Shown piece by piece: positions 33,101-40,643 of a stretch of 45,433 nt of DNA. The position numbers were made by a program, and so were the translations under genes. Every line of letters begins with the position of its first letter. The first letter of the stretch is position 1. This DNA comes from Planctomyces sp. SH-PL62 (lineage in GTDB: Bacteria > Planctomycetota > Planctomycetia > Planctomycetales > Planctomycetaceae), in contig CAMDPX010000030.1 in the NCBI GenBank assembly GCA_945905295.1, positions 1-45,433 on the forward strand, read 5' to 3'. The notes beneath the pieces were generated by a model. That model made no database searches and was not told the DNA's origin. It was given only the letters and a program-made list of their open reading frames with translations.

Positions 33101-34751
33101 ACTCCCCGGCCATAAGGTCGACAAGATCATCGCCGCAACTCGGCACAGCACGCCGGGCGTGGGACTCATCAGCCCGCCGCCGCATCACGACATCTATTCG
33201 ATTGAGGATCTCGCGCAGCTCATCTTCGATTTGAAGAACGCGAACCCGTCGGCGCGCGTGAGCGTCAAGCTGGTCAGCGAAGTGGGCGTCGGCACGATTG
33301 CGGCTGGCGTCGCGAAGGGGCACGCCGACAACATCACGATTGCTGGCACCGAAGGGGGCACCGGCGCGAGTCCACTGACGTCGATCAAGTACGCCGGCTT
33401 GCCGTGGGAACTCGGCATCGCTGAGACGCACCAAACGCTGGTGATGAACGACCTCCGCAGCCGCGTCCGCCTGCAAACTGACGGGCAGTTGAAGACCGGC
33501 CGCGACATCGCGATTGCCTGCATGTTAGGAGCCGAAGAGTTCGGCTTCGCGACCGGACCGCTGATCGTGCTCGGTTGCATCATGATGCGAAAGTGTCATC
33601 TCAACACCTGCCCCGTCGGCATCGCGACGCAAGATCCGGAGCTGCGGAAGAAGTTCAACGGGCAGCCGGAACACGTCATCAACTACTTCTTCATGGCTGC
33701 CGAAGAATGCCGTGAGATCATGGCGTCGCTCGGCATCCGCACGATGAACGAACTCGTCGGCCGAGTCGATCTGCTGGAGACCGACGCCGCGATCAATCAC
33801 TGGAAGGCGAAGGGAATTGACCTCTCACCGATCCTCATGATGGCTCGCAAGCCGCACGAGAATGTCGGCACGTATTGCTCGGTTGGGCAACGGCACGGCT
33901 TGGAGTTCACGCTCGACCAAACGACGCTGATCCCTGCCTGCCGGGAAGCGATCGACAACGGCACGAAGCTGCGGAAAGAGCTCCGCATCGTGAACACCGA
34001 CCGAGCGACTGGCACCACGCTGTCTCACGAAGTCAGCAAACGCTGGGGCGCGAACGGTCTGCCCGATGACACGATTCATCTGAAGTTTACCGGCCACGCT
34101 GGCCAAAGCTTCGGAGCCTGGGCCGTGCATGGCGTGACGCTTGAACTCGAAGGGGACGCGAACGACTACGTCGGCAAGGGACTCAGCGGTGCTCGCGTCA
34201 TCATCTATCCGCCGAAGGCCGTCACCTACGAGAGGGACAAGAACATCATCATCGGCAACGTGGCGTTGTACGGAGCGATCGCCGGTGAAGCGTACTTCAA
34301 CGGCGTCGCCGCCGAACGTTTCTGCGTGCGCAACAGCGGAGCCGAAGCGGTCGTCGAAGGCTGTGGCGACCACGGTCTCGAATACATGACTGGCGGCCGA
34401 GCAGTGGTGCTCGGCCCTACCGGCCGCAACTTCGCCGCCGGCATGAGCGGCGGCATCGCCTACGTCTATGACCCGCACGTTCAATTCAAAGCCAACTGCA
34501 ATCCGGAAATGGTCGAACTCGAAAAGCTCGAAGACCAAGCCGACATCGCCGACCTCAAGCGACTCGTGACTAATCACGCCAACTACACCGGCAGCGGCGT
34601 GGCAAAACGCATCCTCGCCAATTGGGCGACGGAGCTAAAGCATTTCCACAAGGTCATGCCGGTGGACTACAAGCGAGCGCTGGCGGAGATGGCGAAGGAG
34701 GCTCCAGCCAAAACTGGCAAGGTCATCGCCACTGCGGCGGGGCAGATGTGA
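30156..34751 (+). CDS. gltB: Glutamate synthase large subunit
   Basis: 1531 residues; transfers the amide nitrogen of glutamine to 2-oxoglutarate to give two glutamates. The Ntn-amidotransferase domain has its nucleophile Cys27 in HDACGVGFVAH after a 26-residue propeptide, as in bacterial GltB. The central and FMN-binding synthase domains follow (GEGGEDYKRF, SPPPHHDIYSIEDLAQLI, EGGTGASP). The 3Fe-4S cluster ligands are C1141, C1147 and C1152 (CIMMRKCHLNTCPVG). The C-terminal GXGXG beta-helix domain is intact. Start ATG 30156 overlaps the LysR stop by one base with AAGAGG upstream. gltD follows only after a PIN toxin-antitoxin pair. Identity is certain. Confidence 0.99.
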   Translation: MTQLQLHSNGQPKKQGLYDPAFEHDACGVGFVAHIKGERSRQIVDDADEMLRRMTHRGACGCEENTGDGAGILTALPYEFLEKIAKTELKASLPPRGRYGAGIVFLPTDPAEREACKNTVNEIIAEQGQSLIGWRHVPTDANAADIGPSARSREPAMEMVFVGAKEGIDQAEFDRQLFIIRKVASHRLRDESKLTQALLFYICSLSTRIIIYKGMMMPSQVMPYFPDLRDPDYKSHLAMIHSRFSTNTFPSWDRAQPCRFMAHNGEINTLRGNVNWMYARQGVMNSELFAGDLQKLFPICEAHCSDSGNFDNALELLYHAGRSLPEAVMMMIPEAWQNHHAMSEDKRAFYEYFSALQEPWDGPASISFTDGHYIGAVLDRNGLRPSRYYVTKDHKVVMASEVGVLDIAPENIAIKGRLQPGKMFLVDFEQGRLIPDEELKQTVAAKRPYAEWLAGQRIKLSELPKAEVPAKYDEAMLLKQMQAFGYTTETLQFMMIPMIETKKDPLGSMGNDAALACLSDQPRLIYDYFKQLFAQVTNPPLDSIREEVIMSLECFIGPEGNLLDATERQCHRLVVPNPILTNEELASIRHLNYRNWKTKTIDISFPRSQGDPGLRWCLERICQEATQAIESGFSLIVLSDRTTGPERVPVSSLLAVGAVHQHLVRHELRTRIGIIVETGEAREVHHHCLLVGYGADAINPYLAFEALRQCREDGTLGDHWTDDKIVAAYRKAVEKGMLKVMGKMGISTLQSYKGAQIFEALGLNESVVDYCFAGTASRIKGVDFEVLGMEAMQRHEVGYPPREGQSASVLPNPGEFHWRKTGEKHAWNPFTIAEIQNAARTGDKTSYTRFAQIVNEDTHKACFLRGLLKIKTGLTPIPLDQVEPAAEIVKRFCTGAMSYGSISADAHESLAIAMNRIGGKSNTGEGGEDYKRFIPDANGDSRRSAIKQVASGRFGVSSWYLTNADELQIKIAQGAKPGEGGELPGHKVDKIIAATRHSTPGVGLISPPPHHDIYSIEDLAQLIFDLKNANPSARVSVKLVSEVGVGTIAAGVAKGHADNITIAGTEGGTGASPLTSIKYAGLPWELGIAETHQTLVMNDLRSRVRLQTDGQLKTGRDIAIACMLGAEEFGFATGPLIVLGCIMMRKCHLNTCPVGIATQDPELRKKFNGQPEHVINYFFMAAEECREIMASLGIRTMNELVGRVDLLETDAAINHWKAKGIDLSPILMMARKPHENVGTYCSVGQRHGLEFTLDQTTLIPACREAIDNGTKLRKELRIVNTDRATGTTLSHEVSKRWGANGLPDDTIHLKFTGHAGQSFGAWAVHGVTLELEGDANDYVGKGLSGARVIIYPPKAVTYERDKNIIIGNVALYGAIAGEAYFNGVAAERFCVRNSGAEAVVEGCGDHGLEYMTGGRAVVLGPTGRNFAAGMSGGIAYVYDPHVQFKANCNPEMVELEKLEDQADIADLKRLVTNHANYTGSGVAKRILANWATELKHFHKVMPVDYKRALAEMAKEAPAKTGKVIATAAGQM

Positions 34752-34884
34752 GAAACCACGAATACGGGAGAACCGTTTGATTTTTGATGGTTGCCGGATA
34801 GCCATGACCGATTGGGCGAGTTTTCCAAAATGGCGGGGAACGGGGACAGATCCAAAATCACTGAGGGAATTCAAGAGGCAAATC

Positions 34885-35121
34885 ATGACTGTTGTTGAAG
34901 AAATCACGACTCGGGTAGCGGCACTGCCTGACGATGGGCAACGGGAAGTTTTGGACTTTGTTGAATTCATCGGTCGGAAGCGAACGAATGTGTCTCTTCG
35001 TGAACGGGGGCGTGAGCTCATGCGTCAGGTTCGCGAACGAAACGCGGGCGTATCAAAAGAGGTTCTCAATCGCGAAATCGAGGAAGCCATCGACGAAGTT
35101 CGTCAACAGGAACGAGCATGA
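34885..35121 (+). CDS. Probable antitoxin of a PIN-type toxin-antitoxin pair
   Basis: 78 residues. The N-terminal half (VVEEITTRVAALPDDGQREVLDFVEFIGRKR) resembles DUF2281-type antitoxin starts, and the basic/acidic C-terminal half (RERGRELMRQVRERN, then EVLNREIEEAIDEVRQQ) is helical, suited to cover a toxin. ATG 34885 is chosen: AGAGGC upstream, and its stop overlaps the toxin start (ATGA). The frame is open to 34777 but that part is not antitoxin-like. Positioned between gltB and gltD. No DNA-binding fold is certain, so autoregulation is unproven. Confidence 0.72.
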   Translation: MTVVEEITTRVAALPDDGQREVLDFVEFIGRKRTNVSLRERGRELMRQVRERNAGVSKEVLNREIEEAIDEVRQQERA

Positions 35122-35567
35122 TCACGGCGATTCTCGATACGAACGTCATTCTTCAATCCTTGCTCAGCGAGAGCGAGTCGTCATCGGTGAGGGTGTTGGA
35201 AAGTTACTTTGATGGGGAGTTCAATCTGGTGTTTTCGCAGGAGACGCTCGACGAGTTGATTGATGTCCTGTCGTTGGAACGACTACGGGCGAGGCATCGA
35301 CTGTCCGACGACGGAATCCTCGAACTGGTCAATTCCTTGTTAGACAACGGCCGATGCGTTCCAGTCACTGGGACAGTTTCAGCGCAACTGCCCCGCGATA
35401 TCACTGATACGAAGTTCCTAGCGTTGGCGAAGACATCAGGAGCCGATTACCTCGTCACCAATGACGGTCGCCATTTGCTGCCGATCGGAGTTTTTCATGG
35501 AACCAAAATTGTTCGCCCCAGTGAGTTTCTTGCAGTGATTGCAAGTCAGAAGAGTCAATCGAAATGA
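35118..35567 (+). CDS. PIN-domain putative toxin (COG1569-like)
   Basis: 149 residues with the PIN nuclease fold: ITAILDTNVILQSLLS (D7 acidic ligand), FSQETLDELIDVL (Glu), RDITDTKFLALAKTSGADYLVTND with the remaining acidic residues, and VFHGTKIVRPSEFL. PIN toxins are Mg-dependent RNases that cleave tRNA or mRNA. The gene overlaps the upstream antitoxin by 4 bp, the usual coupling. Alternative: a solitary PIN nuclease with a chance neighbour. It stops 30 bp before gltD, so the pair is transcribed within the glutamate synthase region. Confidence 0.85.
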   Translation: MITAILDTNVILQSLLSESESSSVRVLESYFDGEFNLVFSQETLDELIDVLSLERLRARHRLSDDGILELVNSLLDNGRCVPVTGTVSAQLPRDITDTKFLALAKTSGADYLVTNDGRHLLPIGVFHGTKIVRPSEFLAVIASQKSQSK

Positions 35568-35597
35568 GACCGACGTTTGAGAAAGTGAGTGAGTGCG

Positions 35598-37082
35598 ATG
35601 GGTAAGCCGACGGGCTTTATGGAATTCAATCGGCAGTTGCCGACGGATCGCGATCCGGCGTTGCGGATTTTGGATTGGCGTGAGTTTCATCATCACATGC
35701 TGGAGGAAGATCTCCGCAAGCAGGGTGCGCGGTGCATGGATTGCGGAGTGCCGTTCTGCCACACCGGCGGATTGATGGCCAACATGGCGGCGGGATGTCC
35801 GATCAACAATCTCATCCCGGAATGGAACGACCTCGTGTATCGCGGACACTGGCGCGAGGCGCTGGATCGGCTGCACAAGACGAACAACTTTCCGGAGTTC
35901 ACCGGGCGAGTTTGCCCTGCTCCGTGCGAAGGCTCGTGCGTTCTGGGGATCACATCGCCGGCGGTGACGATCAAGAACATCGAGTGCTCGATCATCGACA
36001 AGGGCTTCGATGAGAATTGGGTGACGGCCGAGCCACCGAAGACACGGACGGGTAAGAAGGTCGCAGTGATCGGCTCCGGGCCGGCGGGTTTGGCGGCGGC
36101 GGCGCAGCTCAACCGAGCAGGCCACACAGTGACGGTTTACGAACGAGCGGATCGGATTGGCGGATTGCTGATGTACGGCATCCCGAACATGAAGCTCGAA
36201 AAGTGGGTCGTGCAGCGGCGCGTCAATTTGTTGGCCGACGAGGGTGTGAAGTTCGTGACGAGCTGCGAAGTCGGCAAGGACATCGACGCCGTGCATCTCC
36301 GCGAAGAGAACGACGCGATTGTGCTGGCGACGGGAGCCACCAAGCCGCGCGATCTGCCGATCCCCGGCCGCGATCTCAAGGGGGTCCATTTCGCGATGGA
36401 GTTCCTGCACGCCAACACGAAGAGCCTGCTGGACTCGGACCTGCGCGACGGCAAGTTTCTGAATGCCGAAGGGAAGAAAGTCATCGTCATCGGCGGCGGC
36501 GACACGGGCAACGACTGCCTCGGCACGTCGATGCGGCAAGGTTGTTCCAGCCTGCTGAATTTCGAGATCGTCCCGCAACCGCCCAATGATCGAGCCGGCA
36601 ATAACCCGTGGCCGCAATGGCCGCGTATCTTCCGTGTCGATTACGGTCATGCCGAGGCGGAAGCGAAATTCGGAGCCGATCCGCGCACGTTTGCGATCGA
36701 CACGGTCCGTTTCAACGGCGACGCGAACGGTAATCTCAAATCGTTGACGACGGTGAAAGTCGATTGGTCGAAGCCGATCAAAGGCGGAGCTCCGTTCACT
36801 CGCGTCGAAGGCTCGGAAGTTGAGTTTGAATGCGATCTGGTGTTCTTGGCTTTGGGCTTTCTCGGCCCGGAGAAGTTGCTGGCGGATCAGCTTGGCATCG
36901 AGTTGGACCCGCGGTCCAACTTCAAAGCGGACTATGGCAAGTACACGACGAGCATTCCCGGCGTGTTCGCTTCGGGCGACTGCCGCCGCGGGCAAAGTTT
37001 GATCGTGTGGGCGATCAACGAGGGCCGCGAATGTGCTCGCGAGTGCGATCGGTTTTTGATGGGGAATACGCAGTTGCCGTAG
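35598..37082 (+). CDS. gltD: Glutamate synthase small subunit
   Basis: 494 residues; passes electrons from NAD(P)H through FAD and 4Fe-4S clusters to GltB. N-terminal cysteines C46, C49, C54, C67 and C106, C110, C114 ([24 protein letters not shown]) are the cluster ligands. The FAD site is [13 protein letters not shown] with [20 protein letters not shown], and the NAD(P)H site is [13 protein letters not shown] 35598 is used; a GTG three codons upstream is possible. The TAG stop is formed by the GTAG foot of a perfect palindrome (37079-37126). It is 30 bp after the PIN toxin gene. Identity is certain. Confidence 0.98.
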   Translation: MGKPTGFMEFNRQLPTDRDPALRILDWREFHHHMLEEDLRKQGARCMDCGVPFCHTGGLMANMAAGCPINNLIPEWNDLVYRGHWREALDRLHKTNNFPEFTGRVCPAPCEGSCVLGITSPAVTIKNIECSIIDKGFDENWVTAEPPKTRTGKKVAVIGSGPAGLAAAAQLNRAGHTVTVYERADRIGGLLMYGIPNMKLEKWVVQRRVNLLADEGVKFVTSCEVGKDIDAVHLREENDAIVLATGATKPRDLPIPGRDLKGVHFAMEFLHANTKSLLDSDLRDGKFLNAEGKKVIVIGGGDTGNDCLGTSMRQGCSSLLNFEIVPQPPNDRAGNNPWPQWPRIFRVDYGHAEAEAKFGADPRTFAIDTVRFNGDANGNLKSLTTVKVDWSKPIKGGAPFTRVEGSEVEFECDLVFLALGFLGPEKLLADQLGIELDPRSNFKADYGKYTTSIPGVFASGDCRRGQSLIVWAINEGRECARECDRFLMGNTQLP

Positions 37083-37126
37083 GTTGGGACTCCGTCCCGA
37101 CCGGTCGGGACGGAGTCCCAACCTAC
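37079..37126. repeat. GTAG...CTAC perfect palindrome between convergent genes
   Basis: 48 bp, 24 complementary base pairs, no loop beyond the centre. It comprises two back-to-back hairpins with stem GGTTGGGAC/GTCCCGACC. GTAG 37079-37082 carries the gltD stop and CTAC 37123-37126 carries the stop of the opposing gene. Confidence 0.95.
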
Positions 37127-38121
37127 GAAAGCCGCTCGAACTTCTGCAGAGTGTGATAGTCGCCCACCGGCGGCTTCACGTTGCCGGACGCGGCGCGCAC
37201 GACTTCGGAGACATACAGATCACCGCGTGAATCAAACCAGATGTCGTGCGGAGCGAAGAAATCTCCAGGAGCACACGGCTGATCTCCGCCCCCCCAACGT
37301 GCGAGCAATTGTCCGCGCGAATCAAAGATGCTGATCCGCCCGCCGGTCGCATTCGGATGCGGTGGGTGAGTCCCCGGCCACATCCCCGCGCGATAGCCCA
37401 CTTCGGCCACGAACACTCGGCCGTCGTTGTCGATCGCCACCTCGCACGGCCGAGCGATGTCCGGCCACTCCGCCAGAAACTCGCCGTCCGGTGAGAAGAG
37501 TTGGATCCGACTGTTCTCGCGATCGGCAACGTACACCGTGCCCTGTCGGTCGATGGCGATGCCATGTGGAATTTGAAACTGGCCGGGACCACTGCCGGGC
37601 TCTCCCCATGAATGGAGCAACTTCCCGTCTGACGAGAACCGGTGGATACGAGCGTTGCCGTAGCCGTCGGAGATGAATAACTCACCGGACGGAGCCAGCG
37701 CAACGTTTGTCGGAAAGTGAAACGGCGGCCCCGCATGTCGAATCGTGCGATAGTCGATGCTCGTCGCGCCGGTGTCCGAAGGCTGACCGTGATTCCCCAG
37801 CGTCATCAGCAGCTTGCCGTCGCCGTTGAATTTCCGAACGGTGTGTCCGAAGTCGTCGGTGCAGAACACGGTGTCGTCAGGAGCCACAGTGATGCCATGT
37901 GGCCGCAAGAACAAACCCTCGCCCCACGAACTTAGGAATCTTCCTTCACGATCAAAGACCGTGACTGGATGCTCGCCGCGGCTGAGAACGAACGCGCGAT
38001 CCTGCGAATCCGTGGCCACACCCACGACCTCGATCGTGTTCCAGTCGTCTGGCCAGCAGGGCCAATCGACTGCGACCCGATAACGAAACTCACCGGAGCC
38101 GAAAACGTCTTGGTCATTCAT
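37123..38121 (-). CDS. NHL-repeat beta-propeller protein
   Basis: 332 residues with about six NHL blades ([92 protein letters not shown]). NHL propellers bind ligands or act in lyase/peptidylglycine-amidating-like reactions; none can be assigned here. ATG 38121 is chosen: the open frame upstream to 38208 lacks similarity. There is no signal peptide, so it is probably cytoplasmic. It ends in the palindrome shared with gltD and is 7 bp downstream of the lipoprotein gene's stop, so those two are likely co-transcribed. Confidence 0.85.
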   Translation of the reverse strand: MNDQDVFGSGEFRYRVAVDWPCWPDDWNTIEVVGVATDSQDRAFVLSRGEHPVTVFDREGRFLSSWGEGLFLRPHGITVAPDDTVFCTDDFGHTVRKFNGDGKLLMTLGNHGQPSDTGATSIDYRTIRHAGPPFHFPTNVALAPSGELFISDGYGNARIHRFSSDGKLLHSWGEPGSGPGQFQIPHGIAIDRQGTVYVADRENSRIQLFSPDGEFLAEWPDIARPCEVAIDNDGRVFVAEVGYRAGMWPGTHPPHPNATGGRISIFDSRGQLLARWGGGDQPCAPGDFFAPHDIWFDSRGDLYVSEVVRAASGNVKPPVGDYHTLQKFERLS

Positions 38122-38128
38122 GGTTGAT

Positions 38129-39043
38129 TCACCGTGGCACAAAGAAGAGTCCGCGATTGATGTTCGTGTTCTCATGCCGCTCGCGATCGAGCAGGAACTT
38201 CCCCGCATCCTTGAGGGCCTCCGGGTCTAGCTCTTGTGACGTGATCTCCGTGGTTTCCAGGTTCTCGGGCTTGGGCTCCCCTTTGTAGGTTCTCACCACC
38301 GATCGTTGGGGAGCGTGTGTTTCGCCCGTCGCGATATCGAGCACGGTGATGGTGAACCGACTCAGCCCGTCCACGCCCTCAGGCATCACCCACACGTAGG
38401 TGTCGCAATACTGTCCGACATAGCAAGCGTCCTTGGGGACATCCTCTTTGCCACCGACGCAGTACCAGCCCATCGGGAGCATGCACTCGTAGGATTCCGT
38501 TCCGCCGACGAAAAAGCCTTTGAGCCGATCCTGGCACTGATCGCACTCGGCAGTCCCTGCCCCCACGATCAGTTGAAACGCACAACGCAGACGGCGGATG
38601 TTGTCCGAATCGGTCACCGGAGCGGTCGACCAGTTCTCGGTCACGGATCGCGTCGCGGACACCCCAAAGAGCAGCGAGAGGATTGGGAGAGCGCCACCAC
38701 CTTGCGAAAACTTCGTGAGCGTCGGGCTGTAGGTAGGATTGAAGCTGGCACCCTGCTGGTCTTCCACGTTGACCGTTCCGGCAGTGACCACCGAGATGGA
38801 TGGCATTGCAGCCGGGTTCGACGCGAAGCACGCCACATTGTTCAGCACTTGTTGATAATAGATATCCGCCACGGTGATGTTGGCGGCCACCGTGTGCTGG
38901 CGCAGAACTCGGTGAGTCGCGCAGCCACTGAGCCACGGGGCCAAAAGCATCGCCAGAGCAACGAATGAACGACCCACCAACGCTGCCCCCCAGCGGACAC
39001 GCCGACCACGCATCGTGGATTGAGCCCGCGCAGCAAGACACAT
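38129..39043 (-). CDS. Lipoprotein of unknown function
   Basis: 304 residues. The N-terminus has a basic stretch, a hydrophobic core and lipobox LSGC (Cys41 from this start), so it is a membrane-anchored lipoprotein. The mature part contains VNNV-type helices (NITVADIYYQQVLNNVACF), several cysteines (AECDQCQ, ECMLPMGWYC, ACYVGQYCDTYVW) and a beta-rich C-terminal end. No family is recognised. ATG 39043 has a GAGGGG ribosome-binding site; ATG 39013 is the alternative with a shorter signal. It is the upstream neighbour of the NHL gene. Could be an outer-membrane or periplasmic accessory protein. Confidence 0.72.
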   Translation of the reverse strand: MCLAARAQSTMRGRRVRWGAALVGRSFVALAMLLAPWLSGCATHRVLRQHTVAANITVADIYYQQVLNNVACFASNPAAMPSISVVTAGTVNVEDQQGASFNPTYSPTLTKFSQGGGALPILSLLFGVSATRSVTENWSTAPVTDSDNIRRLRCAFQLIVGAGTAECDQCQDRLKGFFVGGTESYECMLPMGWYCVGGKEDVPKDACYVGQYCDTYVWVMPEGVDGLSRFTITVLDIATGETHAPQRSVVRTYKGEPKPENLETTEITSQELDPEALKDAGKFLLDRERHENTNINRGLFFVPR

Positions 39044-39115
39044 AGGCGACCCCTCGACGGACATTTCCGGTGATATCGGTTGTCCGGACCGGGCAAGATG
39101 AGTGGCGGACGCCAT

Positions 39116-40555
39116 TCACGCCAGAATCTCGCGAACCACGCGAGCCGATTGGACGCCGGTGAGTTTTTCCTTCAGTCCGTGCTCGTTGACGAACAGCTCT
39201 TCGTGATGCAGGCCGAGCAGATGCAGAATCGTGGCGTGCCAATCGGGAACACTGACTCGATTCTCAACCGCGGCGAAACCAAGATCGTCGGTCGAGCCAT
39301 AAGTCGTGCCCCCCTTCACGCCGCCACCGGCGAGCCAACAGCAGGCGGCGTTCTTATTGTGATCGCGGCCGGCTTTGCGTTCGTCTTTGTCTTTCGGGAG
39401 TTGAGCAATCGGCAAGCGGCCAAACTCGCCGCCCCAGACGATCAGCGTTTCGTCGAGCAAGCCACGTTGTTTCAGATCGAACAACAGGCCGGCGATCGGC
39501 AAGTCGGTGCGATCGCACGCGGCTTTCATGTCGGTGGCGAGTCCCGTGTGGTTGTCCCAAATCTGAGCGTTGATGAAGAGCTGCACGAAGCGAACGCCAC
39601 GCTCGACCAAGCGCCGAGCGATCAAACATCGCCGGCCATAGGAATCGGTTGGCTCGCGGCCGATGCCGTATAGCTCCTGTGTCTGACGAGTCTCCTGCGA
39701 CAGGTCGAGCGCGTCGGTCGCAGACATCTGCATCCGTGCGGCGAGTTCGTAGCTGGCGATGCGCGCGTCGAGGTTCGGCTGACTCGGCCGCTGTCGCTGG
39801 TGCAGTCGGTCGAGCTGGTTCAAGAGGTCACGTTGCAGACGCGCGATCTCCGGAGGGTCTGCGGCTTCCGGCCGCAGGTTCAGCACCGGTGACCCGGTCG
39901 AGCGGAACCGAGTTCCCTGAAAGATTGGCGGCAGAAAGCCCGCGTGCCAATTCTCGACTCCGTTGATCGGCAGCCCCAGCGGATCGTCGAGCACCACATA
40001 CGCCGGCAAGTTCTGGCACTCGCAGCCGAGGCCGTACACGACCCATGAGCCCAGCGTTGGATATCCGGACGGCATGTGCCCGCTCTGGATGATGTAGAGC
40101 GCGGGCTCGTGCGTGATGTTGGTCGTGAACAGCGACCGAATCAGCGCGATGTCATCGACGTGCTTCGTCAGATGCGGCAGCGCGTTCGAGACCGACATGC
40201 CGCACTCGCCATGCTTGGCGAACTTGAACGGACTGCGCATCAGCGCGCCGGCATCGGTCACGTTCTCGACCTCACCGGCGATCTTGTTGAAGTACGCCTC
40301 GCCGTGATGCAGGTCGAGTTCCGTTTTTGGATCAAACAGGTCCATTTGGCTAGGACCACCATTCATAAAAAGCTGAATGACGGACTTCGCCTGCGCCGGA
40401 AAGTGCGTGGGGCGAGCTCGCAAATCGGTCGCAACTTTTGGTTCGGATGCGAAGAGATCATCTCCGAGCAGATGCAGTAGCGCGGCTCCTTGCAGGCCGG
40501 CTCCGACGCTCGTGAAGAAACTACGGCGAGTGAAGGGGTCGGGAGTCTTTTTCAT
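39116..40555 (-). CDS. DUF1501 family protein, Tat-exported
   Basis: 479 residues; second DUF1501 member in the window. The N-terminus has the twin-arginine signal FTRRSFFTSVGAGLQGAALL. Hallmarks are FMNGGPSQMDLFDPK, LIRSLFTTNITHEPAL, and C-terminal WGGEFGRLPIA with GRDHN, close to the other copy. ATG 40555 and the first codons (MKKTPDP) lie inside the left arm of an inverted repeat (40535-40619). It follows the cytochrome-type DUF1549/DUF1553 gene by 88 bp on the same strand, the usual partnership. Reaction unknown. Confidence 0.92.
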   Translation of the reverse strand: MKKTPDPFTRRSFFTSVGAGLQGAALLHLLGDDLFASEPKVATDLRARPTHFPAQAKSVIQLFMNGGPSQMDLFDPKTELDLHHGEAYFNKIAGEVENVTDAGALMRSPFKFAKHGECGMSVSNALPHLTKHVDDIALIRSLFTTNITHEPALYIIQSGHMPSGYPTLGSWVVYGLGCECQNLPAYVVLDDPLGLPINGVENWHAGFLPPIFQGTRFRSTGSPVLNLRPEAADPPEIARLQRDLLNQLDRLHQRQRPSQPNLDARIASYELAARMQMSATDALDLSQETRQTQELYGIGREPTDSYGRRCLIARRLVERGVRFVQLFINAQIWDNHTGLATDMKAACDRTDLPIAGLLFDLKQRGLLDETLIVWGGEFGRLPIAQLPKDKDERKAGRDHNKNAACCWLAGGGVKGGTTYGSTDDLGFAAVENRVSVPDWHATILHLLGLHHEELFVNEHGLKEKLTGVQSARVVREILA

Positions 40556-40619
40556 GCCGCCTTCTTGAGCGTTAAATGTTGTGTCAGTCGTTGGCGGCAT
40601 GAAAAAGACTCCCGACCCC
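40535..40619. repeat. Inverted repeat that supplies the DUF1501 start
   Basis: Perfectly complementary 27-nt arms at 40535-40561 and 40593-40619, loop of 31 nt. The left arm encodes the beginning of the DUF1501 protein. Complementary arms reading as ATGAAAAAGACTCCCGACCC look like a dispersed element rather than a native start region. Confidence 0.92.
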
Positions 40620-40643
40620 GTAACCGGCTCACGGCTTTCGGCC

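Noticed and set aside
34752-34884. Possible remnant of a mobile element between gltB and the antitoxin
   Set aside because: The segment has phrases such as GGGGACAGATCC that look repeat-like, but no paired arm or coding remnant is seen, so no call is made.
35436-37121. 561-codon open frame antisense to gltD
   Set aside because: Shadow of gltD running into the palindrome; no motif seen.
40535-40619. Terminal inverted repeats of an insertion sequence
   Set aside because: Arms are only 31 nt apart and enclose no transposase.
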